Shown: positions 10,748 to 21,459 of the stretch, in pieces | How the letters are laid out: each line of letters opens with the position of its first letter | How positions within the stretch are numbered: the first letter of the stretch is position 1 | Assembly: GCF_031453555.1 (NCBI RefSeq) | Contig: NZ_JAVIZM010000001.1 | Location: forward strand, 1,309,001-1,373,000 | Direction: 5' to 3' | From: Bacillus sp. SLBN-46 | GTDB lineage: Bacteria > Bacillota > Bacilli > Bacillales > Cytobacillaceae | Length of the DNA: 64,000 nucleotides | Notes under the pieces: generated by a model | Database searches by the model: none | The model's input: only the letters and a program-made list of their open reading frames with translations | What the model was told of the DNA's origin: nothing | Translations under genes and position numbers: made by a program

Positions 10748-10777
10748 AAGCCTAGTTTAACGACTGGGCTTTTTTTT
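10748..10777 (+). terminator. Terminator after yvoF
   Basis: AAGCCTAGT pairs with ACTGGGCTT (one G.T pair) around a 6-nt loop, followed by a run of T. Confidence 0.85.
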
Positions 10778-10833
10778 ATGGGGTAAAATAATCACAAACT
10801 GAGCTGATTTCAGAAAAGAAGATCACTTTTTCA

Positions 10834-10862
10834 TTGACGAACAGTATCACTAGAGGTAAACT
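10834..10862 (+). promoter_or_regulatory. Likely sigma-A promoter of the histidine operon
   Basis: TTGACG (10834-10839), 17-base spacer, TAAACT (10857-10862), about 70 nt before hisZ. No T-box leader features (specifier hairpin plus the conserved GGTGG-type box) are visible between here and hisZ. Confidence 0.5.
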
Positions 10863-10934
10863 ACTAATAACTTTAATTCATTATCACATTAGCAGACTAA
10901 AGCAATTGCAATTTTACAATAAAGGGTGAACCGG

Positions 10935-12107
10935 ATGAGTCGCTTGTTTATGTTTGAAAAGCCATTGGGGATGCGGGATACACTTCCAGAGCTATATGAA
11001 AAAAAAGATAGTGTCCGTACATACATGTCCGATACGATGAAACTTTGGGGCTATCAATTTATTGAAACGCCTACGCTTGAATACTATGAAACCGTTGGAG
11101 CAGCATCAGCAATCGCTGACCAGCAGTTGTTCAAATTACTGGATAAAGAGGGACATACCTTGGTCCTTCGCCCAGATATGACCGCACCAATCGCACGGGT
11201 CGCGGCATCCAAGCTGTTAGAAGAAGACCTACCAGTTAGGCTTGCCTATTCAGCTAATGTATTTCGCGCCCAGCAGCGAGAGGGTGGCCGACCAGCGGAA
11301 TTTGAACAAATAGGGGTGGAATGTCTAAACGAGGACACCGTCTCATGTGACGGTGAAGTCATTGCTTTACTGATCTCTTCCTTGAAAAAAGCAGGACTGC
11401 CACAATTTCAAGTGTCAGTTGGGCATGTTGGGTTTGCACAAGAACTGTTTGTTCAAATTCTTGGAACCAATGGCCGGGCGAATGCTTTACGTAAATTCTT
11501 ATTTGAAAAAAATTATGTAGGTTACCGTGAGCATGTAAACTCTTTACAGCTTTCGTCGATTGATAAGAAGCGTCTCTTAAAGCTTTTACAATTACGAGGC
11601 GGTGAAGAGGTCATCGGCCAAGCGCTCGATATTATTGAAAATGACAAAGGCAAAGAAGCAATTGTAGAGTTGAAAGAGCTTTGGGATGTCATTAAAGATT
11701 ATGGCGTCGAAGATAATGTGAAGTTTGATTTTACCATTGTCAGCCATATGAGCTATTATTCGGGTATTTTATTCGAGGCGTATGCCGGGAATGTCGGTTT
11801 TCCGATTGGCAATGGTGGACGCTATAGTTTAATAGAGAAGTTTGGGAAAAAGGCAAGTGCAACTGGATTTGCTGTTCGTGTAGATATGCTTCTAGAAGCA
11901 CTCGGAGGGGGTCCGTTGGAAAATACCACTCACTGTATATTTTTCAGCCAGGAACGGCGAAAGGAAGCCTTTCAACTAGCCCGTGAGATGCACGAGCAGG
12001 GGAAAAAAGCAGTCCTGCAGGATATTTCCGGTGTGAATAATCTGGATGCTTTTACAAAAAGGTTTGCCGAGACAACCTATTTAATCGGAGGGCGCGGCGA
12101 TGAGTAA
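10935..12107 (+). CDS. hisZ: HisZ, ATP phosphoribosyltransferase regulatory subunit
   Basis: Histidyl-tRNA-synthetase-like protein that forms a hetero-octamer with short-form HisG and is needed for its activity and histidine feedback. About 390 residues. Class II synthetase-type motifs are visible (motif 1 region around [16 protein letters not shown], motif 2 FRAQQ...AEFEQ), but it lacks the C-terminal anticodon-binding domain of HisRS. ATG 10935 is preferred because AAAGGGTG lies six bases upstream; GTG 10926 would sit inside that site. The next gene, a 212-residue short HisG, is the partner expected for HisZ. Confidence 0.95.
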   Translation: MSRLFMFEKPLGMRDTLPELYEKKDSVRTYMSDTMKLWGYQFIETPTLEYYETVGAASAIADQQLFKLLDKEGHTLVLRPDMTAPIARVAASKLLEEDLPVRLAYSANVFRAQQREGGRPAEFEQIGVECLNEDTVSCDGEVIALLISSLKKAGLPQFQVSVGHVGFAQELFVQILGTNGRANALRKFLFEKNYVGYREHVNSLQLSSIDKKRLLKLLQLRGGEEVIGQALDIIENDKGKEAIVELKELWDVIKDYGVEDNVKFDFTIVSHMSYYSGILFEAYAGNVGFPIGNGGRYSLIEKFGKKASATGFAVRVDMLLEALGGGPLENTTHCIFFSQERRKEAFQLAREMHEQGKKAVLQDISGVNNLDAFTKRFAETTYLIGGRGDE

Positions 12108-12738
12108 CATACTAACAATTGCGATGCCAAAGGGACGGATATTTGAGGAGGCAGTGGAACTGCTTCGCAAAGCAAATTACCAGCTGCCGCCCGAGTTTGA
12201 TGATTCGCGAAAACTGATTATTGATGTGGAAGAGGAAGGCTTACGCTTCATTTTAGCAAAGCCAATGGATGTGGCTACTTATGTGGAGCACGGTGTGGCC
12301 GATGTGGGAATTGCCGGAAAGGATGTTTTATTGGAGGAGGAGCGCGATGTGTATGAACTCCTTGACCTTAAAATCAGCTACTGCTACTTGGCAGTGGCCG
12401 GCCTGCCAAACACTAAAATGAATGATGTTGCACCGAGAGTGGCGACCAAATATCCGAATGTTGCGGAAGCCTATTTCCGCGAGCAGGGGGAACAGGTCGA
12501 AATTATTAAGTTAAACGGATCCATTGAACTAGCACCTATTATAGGATTATCCGACCGGATTGTAGATATTGTATCTACGGGAAGGACCTTAAAGGAAAAC
12601 GGGCTGGTTGAATATGAACGAATTGGTGACGTGACTTCCAGGCTAGTCGTGAACCCTGTCAGCTACCGCATCTACGACAAGCGGATTGATGAGTTGGTGA
12701 GCAGGCTAGCAGAAGTGGTGCCACAGGGGGTTTTGTAA
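12100..12738 (+). CDS. hisG: ATP phosphoribosyltransferase, short form
   Basis: Catalyses the first step of histidine synthesis, ATP plus PRPP to phosphoribosyl-ATP. 212 residues, the short form that lacks the C-terminal regulatory domain and depends on HisZ. Motifs include [10 protein letters not shown] at the N-terminus, [13 protein letters not shown], and the PRPP-binding loop [14 protein letters not shown] near 163-176. It overlaps hisZ by 8 nt, indicating translational coupling. Confidence 0.97.
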   Translation: MSNILTIAMPKGRIFEEAVELLRKANYQLPPEFDDSRKLIIDVEEEGLRFILAKPMDVATYVEHGVADVGIAGKDVLLEEERDVYELLDLKISYCYLAVAGLPNTKMNDVAPRVATKYPNVAEAYFREQGEQVEIIKLNGSIELAPIIGLSDRIVDIVSTGRTLKENGLVEYERIGDVTSRLVVNPVSYRIYDKRIDELVSRLAEVVPQGVL

Positions 12739-12739
12739 T

Positions 12740-14014
12740 ATGAAAATATTAAAAGTGTCGGAACAGATTTCGATTAAGCGTTCGATTGAATCAGGGACCA
12801 CTGAGCAGGTGGCTATCGTTAAGGGGATTATTCAAGAGATACGGACCCGAGGTGATGAGGCGCTAAGAGAATATACGGAGAAATTCGATCGAGTGAACCT
12901 TTCTTCTTTTTCCGTGACCGAGGGGGAAATCGAGACTGCGTATCAGAAGGTTGATGAAGGTTTTGTTTCCATTGTTCGGGAGGCAGCGGAAAACATTCGT
13001 TCCTTCCATGAGAAACAGCTTCGGCCATCATGGATGACGACAGAGGAGAATGGGACGATTCTTGGTCAAAAAATAACCGCCCTTGATTCGGTGGGGGTAT
13101 ATGTTCCAGGCGGAACTGCCGCCTATCCATCTTCGGTGCTGATGAACGTGATTCCAGCGAAGGTAGCAGGGGTCAAGCGGATTGTGATGGTTTCACCGCC
13201 AGATTCAGAGGGGAATTTGCCACCAGCTGTACTGGTTGCTGCGAAGGAAGCCGGCGTTGAAGAAATCTATAAAGTAGGCGGAGCTCAGGCGATTGCTGCT
13301 CTTGCCTATGGAACAGAGTCGATTACTTCTGTTGATAAAATCACGGGCCCTGGAAATATTTTTGTGGCATTGGCTAAACGCGAGGTTTTTGGCGATGTCG
13401 ATATTGATATGATTGCCGGCCCAAGTGAAATTGCTATTTTAGCAGATGAAACGGCACGAGCAGATGAGATTGCGGCGGATCTTTTGTCTCAGGCAGAACA
13501 CGATCCACGTGCCTGCAGTGTATTGGTTACACCATCTATGAGTTTAGCGGAAGAAGTAGCGGAGGAAGTGGAGAAACAGCTTGGAGTGCTGCCGCGAAAA
13601 GAAATTGCTGCCCATTCAATTGCGGATTATGGTGCGATTTATGTGACTACTGATTTGGATGAAGCTGTTGAGACGGTTAATCAGTTAGCGCCTGAGCATC
13701 TTGAGGTTATGACCGAGAACGCGATGGAGCTTCTTGGTAAAATTCGTCACGCAGGGGCGATTTTTATCGGTCGTTATAGCTCAGAGCCGGTCGGTGATTA
13801 TTTCGCCGGACCCAACCATGTGCTGCCAACCAACGGTACTGCTCGTTTCTCAAGCCCACTGAATGTGGATGATTTTCAAAAGAAATCAAGTGTGATTGTC
13901 TATAGCAAAAAAGCGCTAACCGATAACGCGGCTAAGATTGCCGAGTTTGCCCGGATGGAAGGGCTTGAAGCGCACGCCCGGGCCGTGGAAATTAGATTGA
14001 TAAATGATAAATAG
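12740..14014 (+). CDS. hisD: Histidinol dehydrogenase
   Basis: Zinc enzyme performing the last two oxidations, L-histidinol to L-histidine, with two NAD+. 424 residues. Family motifs include [14 protein letters not shown], the [11 protein letters not shown] segment, AGPSEI, and the metal/substrate-binding SQAEHDP near 250. The start ATG 12740 is one base after the hisG stop region. The stop codon is followed two bases later by the first 52-bp hairpin repeat. Confidence 0.97.
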   Translation: MKILKVSEQISIKRSIESGTTEQVAIVKGIIQEIRTRGDEALREYTEKFDRVNLSSFSVTEGEIETAYQKVDEGFVSIVREAAENIRSFHEKQLRPSWMTTEENGTILGQKITALDSVGVYVPGGTAAYPSSVLMNVIPAKVAGVKRIVMVSPPDSEGNLPPAVLVAAKEAGVEEIYKVGGAQAIAALAYGTESITSVDKITGPGNIFVALAKREVFGDVDIDMIAGPSEIAILADETARADEIAADLLSQAEHDPRACSVLVTPSMSLAEEVAEEVEKQLGVLPRKEIAAHSIADYGAIYVTTDLDEAVETVNQLAPEHLEVMTENAMELLGKIRHAGAIFIGRYSSEPVGDYFAGPNHVLPTNGTARFSSPLNVDDFQKKSSVIVYSKKALTDNAAKIAEFARMEGLEAHARAVEIRLINDK

Positions 14015-14015
14015 G

Positions 14016-14320
14016 ATGAAGGACAAAACGGCCTGATAGACCGGTGAAAATGTCTTTCATCGAGAGTATGAAGGACAAAACGGGCTGATAGACCGGTGAA
14101 AATGTCTTTCATCGAGAGTATGAAGGACAAAACGGGCTGATAGACCGGTGAAAATGTCCTTCATCGAGAGTATGAAGGACAAAACGGCCTGATAGACCGG
14201 TGAAAATGTCTTTCATCAAGTGTATGAAGGACAAAACGGGCTGATAGACCGGTGAAAATGTCCTTCATCAGGTATATGAAGGACAAAATCAATCGCTTAA
14301 TAGGCTAAACTGTCCTTCAT
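14016..14320. repeat. Six tandem 52-bp hairpin repeats between hisD and hisB
   Basis: Units begin ATGAAGGACA at 14016, 14068, 14120, 14172, 14224 and 14276, exactly 52 bases apart. Each ends in TGTCYTTCAT, the reverse complement of its start, so each unit can form its own hairpin with a 10-bp stem; an 8-nt linker such as CGAGAGTA-like sequence separates units. The T/C difference in the right arm keeps pairing through G.U. The first five interiors are nearly identical (ACGGSCTGATAGACCGG); the sixth is diverged. The array lies inside the his transcription unit. It is not a CRISPR array, because there are no unique spacers. Confidence 0.95.
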
Positions 14321-14390
14321 AACAGTGTAACCCTAAAAAAGTACATACAAATCTTAAAATATGAAGCAAACATTACAGGAGGTTATCTTC

Positions 14391-14978
14391 ATGGAAAGAG
14401 CGGCAAGTATTGAACGGAACACGAACGAGACAAAAATCCAACTATCCTTAGCTGTAGATGGGGAAGGACAGTCTAATCTAGAGACAGGTGTACCATTCCT
14501 TAGTCATATGCTTGATTTGTTCACGAAACACGGACAATTTAACTTAACCGTAAATGCGAACGGCGATACAGAGGTGGATGATCACCACACAACAGAAGAT
14601 ATCGGCATTTGTTTAGGGCAAGCGTTACGAGAAGCCCTTGGAGACAAGCGCGGTATCAAACGTTACGGAAATGCTTTCGTTCCAATGGACGAAGCATTGG
14701 CTCAAGTAGTAGTCGACCTCAGCAATCGCCCGCACCTCGAAATGCAGGCGGAGTTCCCAGGACAAAAGGTTGGAACCTTTGATACAGAACTTGTCCATGA
14801 ATTTCTCTGGAAACTAGCCCTAGAGGCGAGAATGAACCTCCACGTCATTGTTCATTATGGAAAAAACACGCACCACATGATTGAAGCCGTATTTAAAGCA
14901 TTGGGCAGGGCACTCGACGAAGCAACCACCATCGACCCGCGCATCAAAGGCATCCCCTCCACAAAAGGGATGCTATAA
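14391..14978 (+). CDS. hisB: Imidazoleglycerol-phosphate dehydratase
   Basis: Dehydrates imidazoleglycerol phosphate to imidazoleacetol phosphate. 195 residues, the monofunctional form without the histidinol phosphatase domain. Duplicated metal-binding motifs are visible: [10 protein letters not shown] around residue 63 and [14 protein letters not shown] near 164. ATG 14391 has AGGAGG eight bases upstream; an ATG at 14361 lacks a site. The gap of 376 nt to hisD is filled mainly by the hairpin array, so expression relative to hisD may be uncoupled. Confidence 0.97.
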   Translation: MERAASIERNTNETKIQLSLAVDGEGQSNLETGVPFLSHMLDLFTKHGQFNLTVNANGDTEVDDHHTTEDIGICLGQALREALGDKRGIKRYGNAFVPMDEALAQVVVDLSNRPHLEMQAEFPGQKVGTFDTELVHEFLWKLALEARMNLHVIVHYGKNTHHMIEAVFKALGRALDEATTIDPRIKGIPSTKGML

Positions 14979-14995
14979 AAAAAGTTATCCACAAG

Positions 14996-15027
14996 GGTGT
15001 CAGGCACCACTCGTGGACACTGTCCAC
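14996..15027. repeat. 13-mer GGTGTCAGGCACC copy plus adjacent palindrome
   Basis: GGTGTCAGGCACC lies at 14996-15008; it is the reverse complement of the GGTGCCTGACACC found at 37638, 45923, 46618 and 50960. It is followed by a perfect palindrome, GTGGACA-C-TGTCCAC, at 15013-15027. Both sit in the hisB-hisH gap. Confidence 0.8.
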
Positions 15028-15072
15028 CGCAGGAGGACGGTGTGAAAAATGCACCTAGAAAGGAGGGGCACG

Positions 15073-15699
15073 ATGATTGGGATTGTTGATTATGGAATGG
15101 GGAATTTGTTTAGTGTGAGTAAGGCGTTGGAACGGCTAGGGGCCGAGTATTTTATTTCGGCTGATCATAGTGAATTACTTAACGCAGATGGGTTGATTAT
15201 TCCCGGCGTTGGTTCCTTCCGAGATGCCATGGAACGCCTGCAAGTAAACACGATTAAGGAATATGCGGCAACAGGGAAACCCCTTCTTGGCATCTGTCTC
15301 GGCATGCAGCTGCTTTTTGAAAACAGCGAAGAAAATGGGCTCACAAAAGGATTAGGATTACTGCCGGGGAGTGTTCGGCGTTTTCCTGGCAAAACACCAG
15401 AAGGCGAGTCTTACAAAGTTCCACACATGGGCTGGAACAAGCTTGAATTCGTAAACGATTCACCACTAATAAAAAATCTGGAAGAGGATTATGTATATTT
15501 TGTTCATTCCTATTTCGTTGACGCCCAAAATTCCGACGTGTTAATCGCAAAAGCGGATTATCACGAACAGGTTTCGGCAGTGGTTGGTAAGGACAATATC
15601 ATGGGAATGCAATTCCATCCTGAAAAAAGCAGCAAACTTGGGATGGCCCTTCTAAATAATTTTTTACAAATGGTGGAGGAAAGGAAGGCTATTCGATGA
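15073..15699 (+). CDS. hisH: Imidazole glycerol phosphate synthase, glutaminase subunit
   Basis: Class I glutamine amidotransferase that supplies ammonia to HisF. 208 residues. The nucleophile cysteine is in [10 protein letters not shown] (near residue 80), and the catalytic His-Glu pair is in QFHPEKSSK near the C-terminus. IVDYGMGNL at the N-terminus is characteristic of HisH. ATG 15073 follows GGAGGGGC at a good distance; the upstream ATG at 15049 is less likely. The stop overlaps the start of hisA. Confidence 0.96.
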   Translation: MIGIVDYGMGNLFSVSKALERLGAEYFISADHSELLNADGLIIPGVGSFRDAMERLQVNTIKEYAATGKPLLGICLGMQLLFENSEENGLTKGLGLLPGSVRRFPGKTPEGESYKVPHMGWNKLEFVNDSPLIKNLEEDYVYFVHSYFVDAQNSDVLIAKADYHEQVSAVVGKDNIMGMQFHPEKSSKLGMALLNNFLQMVEERKAIR

Positions 15700-16421
15700 G
15701 TATCACAATTTATCCTGCCATTGATATGCGGGGCGGCAATTGCGTTCGTCTTCTTCAAGGGGATTATGATAAGGAAACAATCTACGGGGATTCCCCGTTT
15801 GATATGGCAAGAAGCTTTGCAGCTGATGGGGCTGAGTGGATTCACATGGTCGACCTTGATGGCGCAAAGGACGGCAAGAGGGTGAATGACCGATTTGTCA
15901 TTGAAACCGCACAGAAGTTGAATGTTAAGGTTCAAATTGGCGGTGGGATTCGTTCGGAGGAAGACATCCTGCATTATCTCGAAAACGGGGTGGATCGGGT
16001 GATCATAGGGAGTATTGCCGTTTCTAAACCAGATTTTGCGATGGAAATGATTAAGAAGTACGGTGGGAAAATTGCGATTGGCATTGATGCCAAAAACGGC
16101 TACGTGGCCACACACGGCTGGCTGGATACTTCGGAGCTTCGTGCACTTGATCTTGGCAAACATTTTGCTGATGCAGGTGCAGAAACCTTTATTTTTACGG
16201 ATATTGCAACCGACGGTACGCTCTCTGGACCAAATATTGAGGCGGTTTGCCAGATGGCTGAGGTAACTGGAAAAAATGTCATTGCTTCTGGTGGAGTAAG
16301 CAGTCTCGAGGATTTGAAGGCGTTAGCTTCTGAAAAAGGCATTAGCGGGGCGATTGTTGGAAAGGCCTTCTATGAAAATCGTTTTACCTTGAAGGAAGCC
16401 TTGGCATCGACCAAAGCCTAA
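15696..16421 (+). CDS. hisA: ProFAR isomerase (HisA)
   Basis: Converts ProFAR to PRFAR, a beta/alpha-barrel Amadori isomerase. 241 residues. Catalytic Asp10 is in YPAIDMRGG, with the second catalytic aspartate expected in [14 protein letters not shown]. Phosphate-binding GGIR and ASGGVSS motifs are present in the two half-barrels. It overlaps hisH by four bases, consistent with coupled translation. Confidence 0.96.
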   Translation: MSITIYPAIDMRGGNCVRLLQGDYDKETIYGDSPFDMARSFAADGAEWIHMVDLDGAKDGKRVNDRFVIETAQKLNVKVQIGGGIRSEEDILHYLENGVDRVIIGSIAVSKPDFAMEMIKKYGGKIAIGIDAKNGYVATHGWLDTSELRALDLGKHFADAGAETFIFTDIATDGTLSGPNIEAVCQMAEVTGKNVIASGGVSSLEDLKALASEKGISGAIVGKAFYENRFTLKEALASTKA

Positions 16422-16466
16422 TTTGAAAAGAAACATGACGTGGCACGGAAAAGGATGGTGTAAATC

Positions 16467-17228
16467 ATGACATTAACAAAACGAATTATTCCATGCCTTG
16501 ACGTGAAGGATGGACGAGTAGTGAAAGGAGTCCAATTCGTGCAGCTTCGCGATGCGGGTGACCCAGTGGAATTAGCGCGATTTTACGATGAACAAGGTGC
16601 AGATGAGCTTGTCTTTCTCGACATTTCTGCTTCCGTAGAGGGTAGAAAAACGATGGTCGAAGTTGTAAAGGCAGTCGCCTCGGAGCTGGCAATCCCGTTT
16701 ACCGTTGGCGGTGGTATCAACGCTTTAGAGGACATGAAGAGAATTCTTCGAGCTGGAGCGGATAAGGTATCGTTGAATACCGCCGCCGTTATGAATCCTG
16801 AACTGATTGGGGAAGGCGCAGGATACTTCGGCTCGCAATGTATCGTCGTCGCTATCGATGCAAAATTTGACCCTGAAATCGGAACGTGGCGTGTGTATAC
16901 ACATGGTGGACGAACACCTACGGAGAAAAAAGTGATCGAATGGGCTGTAGAAGCGGCCGAGCTTGGTGCAGGTGAGATTTTATTAACAAGCATGGATAGT
17001 GACGGGGAAAAGCGTGGATTTGACTTATCATTAACAAAAGCGGTTAGTGAGGCGGTTACCATTCCCGTTATTGCCTCAGGCGGAGCAGGAAATGCCGAAC
17101 ACTTTGAAGAAGCTTATGTTACTGGGAAAGCTGATGCAGCCTTAGCGGCTTCAATTTTTCACTATAAAGAAACGTCCGTCCATGAAGTGAAGAGCTATTT
17201 GCGGGAAAAAGGAGTTGTCGTCCGATGA
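16467..17228 (+). CDS. hisF: Imidazole glycerol phosphate synthase, cyclase subunit
   Basis: Uses ammonia from HisH to turn PRFAR into imidazoleglycerol phosphate and AICAR. 253 residues, a half-barrel duplication related to HisA. Catalytic Asp12 lies in [14 protein letters not shown], the second aspartate in VVAIDAKFD (about residue 131). GGGIN and [10 protein letters not shown] bind phosphate. It is spaced 45 nt from hisA and overlaps hisI by four bases. Confidence 0.97.
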   Translation: MTLTKRIIPCLDVKDGRVVKGVQFVQLRDAGDPVELARFYDEQGADELVFLDISASVEGRKTMVEVVKAVASELAIPFTVGGGINALEDMKRILRAGADKVSLNTAAVMNPELIGEGAGYFGSQCIVVAIDAKFDPEIGTWRVYTHGGRTPTEKKVIEWAVEAAELGAGEILLTSMDSDGEKRGFDLSLTKAVSEAVTIPVIASGGAGNAEHFEEAYVTGKADAALAASIFHYKETSVHEVKSYLREKGVVVR

Positions 17229-17851
17229 ATATAGAAGAAATTCGGTTTGATGAAAAGGGGCTTGTCCCTGCCATCATCCAGGATGCAGAAACGATGGAAG
17301 TATTAACGTTAGCTTATATGAACAAGGAATCACTTGGAAAGACCATTGAGACGGGTGAAACCTGGTTCTTCAGCCGTTCACGCCAAGAGTTATGGCATAA
17401 AGGGGCAACAAGTGGGAATACGCAATCGGTTGTCAGCATCAAATATGACTGTGATCAGGATGCACTCCTCGTGTTGGTCAATCCGAAGGGGCCTGCTTGT
17501 CATACGGGGGCTGTTAGCTGTTTTACGGACGAGGTAGGGGACAGGAAGACGGGATTGGCTGATTATGGCATCCTACAGAGGCTCGAGCAGGTAATCCGTC
17601 AACGGGAGCAGGAGCGTCCGGAAGGTGCTTATACCACATACCTTTTTGAAAAAGGCGTCGATAAGATTTTGAAAAAAGTCGGGGAAGAAGCTTCCGAGGT
17701 GATTATCGCTGCCAAAAACCGTGATCAAGAAGAACTGCGCTGGGAGGCGGCAGATTTACTCTATCACTTGCAGGTTTTATTGGTGGAACAAGGACTTCCA
17801 TTTAAAGAAGTACTAAGAACCTTAGAAGAAAGACACAAGGACCGGTCCTAA
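17225..17851 (+). CDS. hisI: Bifunctional phosphoribosyl-AMP cyclohydrolase / phosphoribosyl-ATP pyrophosphatase
   Basis: HisI-HisE fusion performing steps 2 and 3 of the pathway. 208 residues. The N-terminal domain (about 1-115) has the zinc and magnesium ligands in YDCDQDALL and [12 protein letters not shown]. The C-terminal domain (about 120-205) is the all-alpha MazG-like pyrophosphohydrolase with [15 protein letters not shown] and EAADLLYHL. Last gene of the his operon; a hairpin terminator begins inside its final codons. Confidence 0.96.
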   Translation: MNIEEIRFDEKGLVPAIIQDAETMEVLTLAYMNKESLGKTIETGETWFFSRSRQELWHKGATSGNTQSVVSIKYDCDQDALLVLVNPKGPACHTGAVSCFTDEVGDRKTGLADYGILQRLEQVIRQREQERPEGAYTTYLFEKGVDKILKKVGEEASEVIIAAKNRDQEELRWEAADLLYHLQVLLVEQGLPFKEVLRTLEERHKDRS

Positions 17852-17868
17852 TGGGGCTGGTTTTCTTT
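17839..17868 (+). terminator. Terminator of the histidine operon
   Basis: ACCGGTCC pairs with GGGGCTGGT (two G.T pairs) around a short loop, followed by TTTTCTTTTT. The left arm overlaps the end of hisI. Confidence 0.75.
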
Positions 17869-18011
17869 TTGCATGGAAGGGGATTTGTAGGTAAATAACC
17901 AATTTGTGTAGAAAAGATTTTTCCAACAGTCACTAAACTACAATCTCCTTCTCGAACAACCCGTTAATGTGTTATACTACCTAAGTTATATTGATGAATG
18001 TGGAGGACTTC

Positions 18012-19502
18012 ATGGAAAAAAAAGCGAAAGCAAGAATGCAAACGGGAAAAATACTTTCATTTGTTCCTACGGGGGAATATTATTTCACGAAGGGTTTGAA
18101 GGCATACCATCGACGTGATTTTATAAAAGCAAAAAAATATCTTGGGCGAGCGATTCAGCTTGAGCCGGGTGAACCGATGATTACATGCCAGTTGGCGATT
18201 GTGTCAACAGAACTTGGCGAGTTTGAAAATTCCAACCGACTCTTGCATATCATCCTTGAAGAACTTGATCCGGAAATGGCAGAGTGCCACTACTTTTTAG
18301 CAAATAATTATGCCCACCTGGGATTTTTTAAAGATGCGTATCATCACGCGCAGCTCTACCTACAACTAGAGCCAGAGGGTGATTTTTCTGATGACACCGA
18401 AGATTTATTAGAGCTCCTCACCTTGGAATCAGATGGTCTAGAGGACGATTGGTATGAGCAGGATGATTTAATAGTCAAACAAGAACAGGCTCGTGACCTG
18501 TTAGAATCGGGATACTTTCCAAAAGCGATTGAGCTGTTAAAGGATGTCGTCAAGGAATACCCAGAATACTGGTCAGCGTACAACAACTTAGCGCTTGCCT
18601 ATTTTTACTTAGGAAAGGCGGAAAAGGCAGAAAGCATTTTAAATGATGTGCTCGAGCGGAATCCAGGGAATTTACATGCCCTTTGTAACCGCTTGGTTTT
18701 TGCTCATTACCAAGGAAAACTGAAAAATGCTGCCAAGCTGCTTGAATCCCTGAAAAAAATTCAGCCCATGTTAAGCGAACATCAATTCAAACTGGGTACT
18801 ACCTTCGCCTTAGTGGGTGAATATGAAATGGCCTATATGTGGTTAAAGAAGCTATATAAGCATGGCTATGATGGGGACGGTCCGTTTTATTATTGGCTTT
18901 CCTATTCAGCGTATAATACTGGCAATCAAAACTTTGCAAAAAGCATTTGGAAAAAGGTGCTTGAATTGAACCCTGACAAGGAAGGTTCTGAGCCATGGGG
19001 TGAAAAAGAAGTTGCGAATGGTTTTGAAGACCTGTCGGGCTCTATTTTTCAAAAGCTTGAAAGCGACTATGTGGAAGAGCGATTATTTGCTCTGTTTCTT
19101 ACAACGGTATCAAGTAAAAAAGAAGAAATCATGACGTCTAAGCGGCTTTTTCAAAATCAAAAGCTTACCACGTTAGAGAAGGAATACATTTCCTTAATCC
19201 GTTCAGGAAAACAATCGACGACAGCAGATGCACAGGAAATTGCAGAGATTTTTTATGAAAATCATCAACCGATAGGTACGATGGAGTCAGGCTTATATTT
19301 GATGTGGTTTTCTGTTTTCGTTGAACTTTCTAAAGCCAACGTCAGCTTGAAAAATAAACGTGCATGGGCTGGGGCAGTGGAATATGTATGGTACAAGTTG
19401 CGTAGCGAAAAGGTTTCGCAGCAAGAAGTAGCCAACCGTTACGGCCTTTCATCTGCAACAATTGGTAAATATGTCAAAATGGTGAATGATTTTCTAAATT
19501 AA
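18012..19502 (+). CDS. yvcD: YvcD-like tetratricopeptide-repeat protein
   Basis: 496 residues built of TPR-like helical pairs, clearest at about residues 20-80 (FTKGLKAYHRRDFIKAKKYL), 80-120 and 165-225 (NNLALAYFYLGKAEKAESIL). The C-terminus (SQQEVANRYGLSSATIGKYVK) looks like a helix-turn-helix. TPR arrays bind other proteins; the partner is not known. ATG 18012 follows TGGAGGAC at a good distance; a longer frame from TTG 17991 has no site. A TATACT -10 hexamer is visible at 17973. It precedes trxB as in B. subtilis. Confidence 0.8.
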   Translation: MEKKAKARMQTGKILSFVPTGEYYFTKGLKAYHRRDFIKAKKYLGRAIQLEPGEPMITCQLAIVSTELGEFENSNRLLHIILEELDPEMAECHYFLANNYAHLGFFKDAYHHAQLYLQLEPEGDFSDDTEDLLELLTLESDGLEDDWYEQDDLIVKQEQARDLLESGYFPKAIELLKDVVKEYPEYWSAYNNLALAYFYLGKAEKAESILNDVLERNPGNLHALCNRLVFAHYQGKLKNAAKLLESLKKIQPMLSEHQFKLGTTFALVGEYEMAYMWLKKLYKHGYDGDGPFYYWLSYSAYNTGNQNFAKSIWKKVLELNPDKEGSEPWGEKEVANGFEDLSGSIFQKLESDYVEERLFALFLTTVSSKKEEIMTSKRLFQNQKLTTLEKEYISLIRSGKQSTTADAQEIAEIFYENHQPIGTMESGLYLMWFSVFVELSKANVSLKNKRAWAGAVEYVWYKLRSEKVSQQEVANRYGLSSATIGKYVKMVNDFLN

Positions 19503-19536
19503 GCAGATAAATGGACTATAAACCGATTGTTTATTA

Positions 19537-19576
19537 CGATTAAGTAGGGAAATATATACTTAATCGTTTTTTTTTA
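19537..19576 (+). terminator. Hairpin with T tract between yvcD and trxB
   Basis: CGATTAAGTA and TACTTAATCG form a perfect 10-bp stem with a 10-nt loop, followed by ten T residues. It ends 18 nt before trxB, so trxB must be served by read-through or a promoter close to its start. Confidence 0.85.
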
Positions 19577-19594
19577 TAAGGAGTGAACCACTAA

Positions 19595-20545
<951 letters not shown>

Positions 20546-20913
20546 GCTGGTTCCCACTATTGTGAGTGGTGTTAACATAACTTTCACAAAAACGTAATCC
20601 TGTTTTAACTCTTCTGTAACAGTGGTGAAATATAGATAGGGTATGATAACAATAATTGACCCCCTTTAAAAATATATACCTTCCTGCACAAGCCCAGCAG
20701 CTTGTGCAATTTTTTTGTGTTCAGAAAAACATATAGTGTCCGCAAAGCTAGTTTCCCAAGTTAGTTAACAGAAATAATTAACAGAAATATCAAATTTGTA
20801 TTCATTGTGGCTGTATCTTAAAAATAGTATAATGAAAAGAATAAATTAAATGTTATATTAGGATATTTGCATACTTGCACAAGCCTTTGTGCTTAAATAA
20901 AGAGGGTGGAAAC
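20546..20913. other. Gene-free interval between trxB and the Nudix gene
   Basis: About 370 bp with no credible reading frame. It contains the terminator at 20685 and a second copy of GCACAAG (20879) facing TTGTGC just before the Nudix ribosome-binding site, which could form a small leader hairpin. No riboswitch or RNA gene could be recognised. Confidence 0.5.
20685..20716 (+). terminator. Terminator downstream of trxB
   Basis: TGCACAAGC and GCTTGTGCA form a perfect 9-bp stem around a 6-nt loop, followed by ATTTTTTT. Confidence 0.85.
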
Positions 20914-21372
20914 ATGCAGCGGGTCACCAATTGTGTATTAATAAAAGAGGATAAAATTTTGTTGCTGCAAAAACCGAGCCGCGGCTGGTGGGTGGCTCCA
21001 GGAGGAAAAATGGAACCTGGTGAATCGGTTCGTGATTCTTGCATAAGAGAGTACCGTGAAGAAACGGGAATCTATCTCAAAAATCCACAGCTTAAAGGTA
21101 TATTCACTATGATCATGAAAGAAGGAGAACAGCTCCTTTCAGAATGGATGATGTTCACTTTTTGTGCCACGGAATCGGATGGGGTGGATTTAGAGGAGTC
21201 GCCTGAAGGGAAGCTCGCGTGGCAACCAATCGATCAGGTAAAAACTCTGCCGATGGCCGAGGGTGACTATCATATTATTGATTACATGGTTCATGGGAAA
21301 GGCATCATCTACGGTACATTTACTTATACCAAGGAATTTGAGCTGATAGGTTACCGATTAGACCCGAGTTAA
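20914..21372 (+). CDS. yvcI: YvcI-like Nudix hydrolase (8-oxo-dGTP diphosphatase type)
   Basis: 152 residues with a full Nudix box starting at GGKMEPGE and ending REYREETG (about residues 32-54), the Mg-binding helix that hydrolyses nucleoside diphosphate-X compounds. The sequence resembles MutT/YvcI-like enzymes, but the substrate cannot be told. ATG 20914 follows AGAGGGTGG; the in-frame ATG at 20875 lacks a site. Gene order before rapZ matches B. subtilis yvcI. Confidence 0.85.
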   Translation: MQRVTNCVLIKEDKILLLQKPSRGWWVAPGGKMEPGESVRDSCIREYREETGIYLKNPQLKGIFTMIMKEGEQLLSEWMMFTFCATESDGVDLEESPEGKLAWQPIDQVKTLPMAEGDYHIIDYMVHGKGIIYGTFTYTKEFELIGYRLDPS

Positions 21373-21459
21373 ATGTAAACGCATTATTGACAAGCCATGA
21401 GCGAAATCAAGAGGGCGTTTTAAGAAATAAGAATAATATTTTTTTGGGGGGAATGGGAA

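Noticed and set aside
10738..10934. Histidine T-box riboswitch upstream of hisZ
   Set aside because: No specifier loop, T-box sequence or antiterminator/terminator pair could be found; only a plain promoter is visible.
13900..14130. Minus-strand frame over the end of hisD and the hairpin repeats
   Set aside because: It only exists because of the repeats and overlaps hisD antisense; 52 is not a multiple of three, so the peptide repeat breaks down.
14016..14320. CRISPR array
   Set aside because: Repeats are adjacent with near-identical content throughout and there are no unique spacers and no cas genes.
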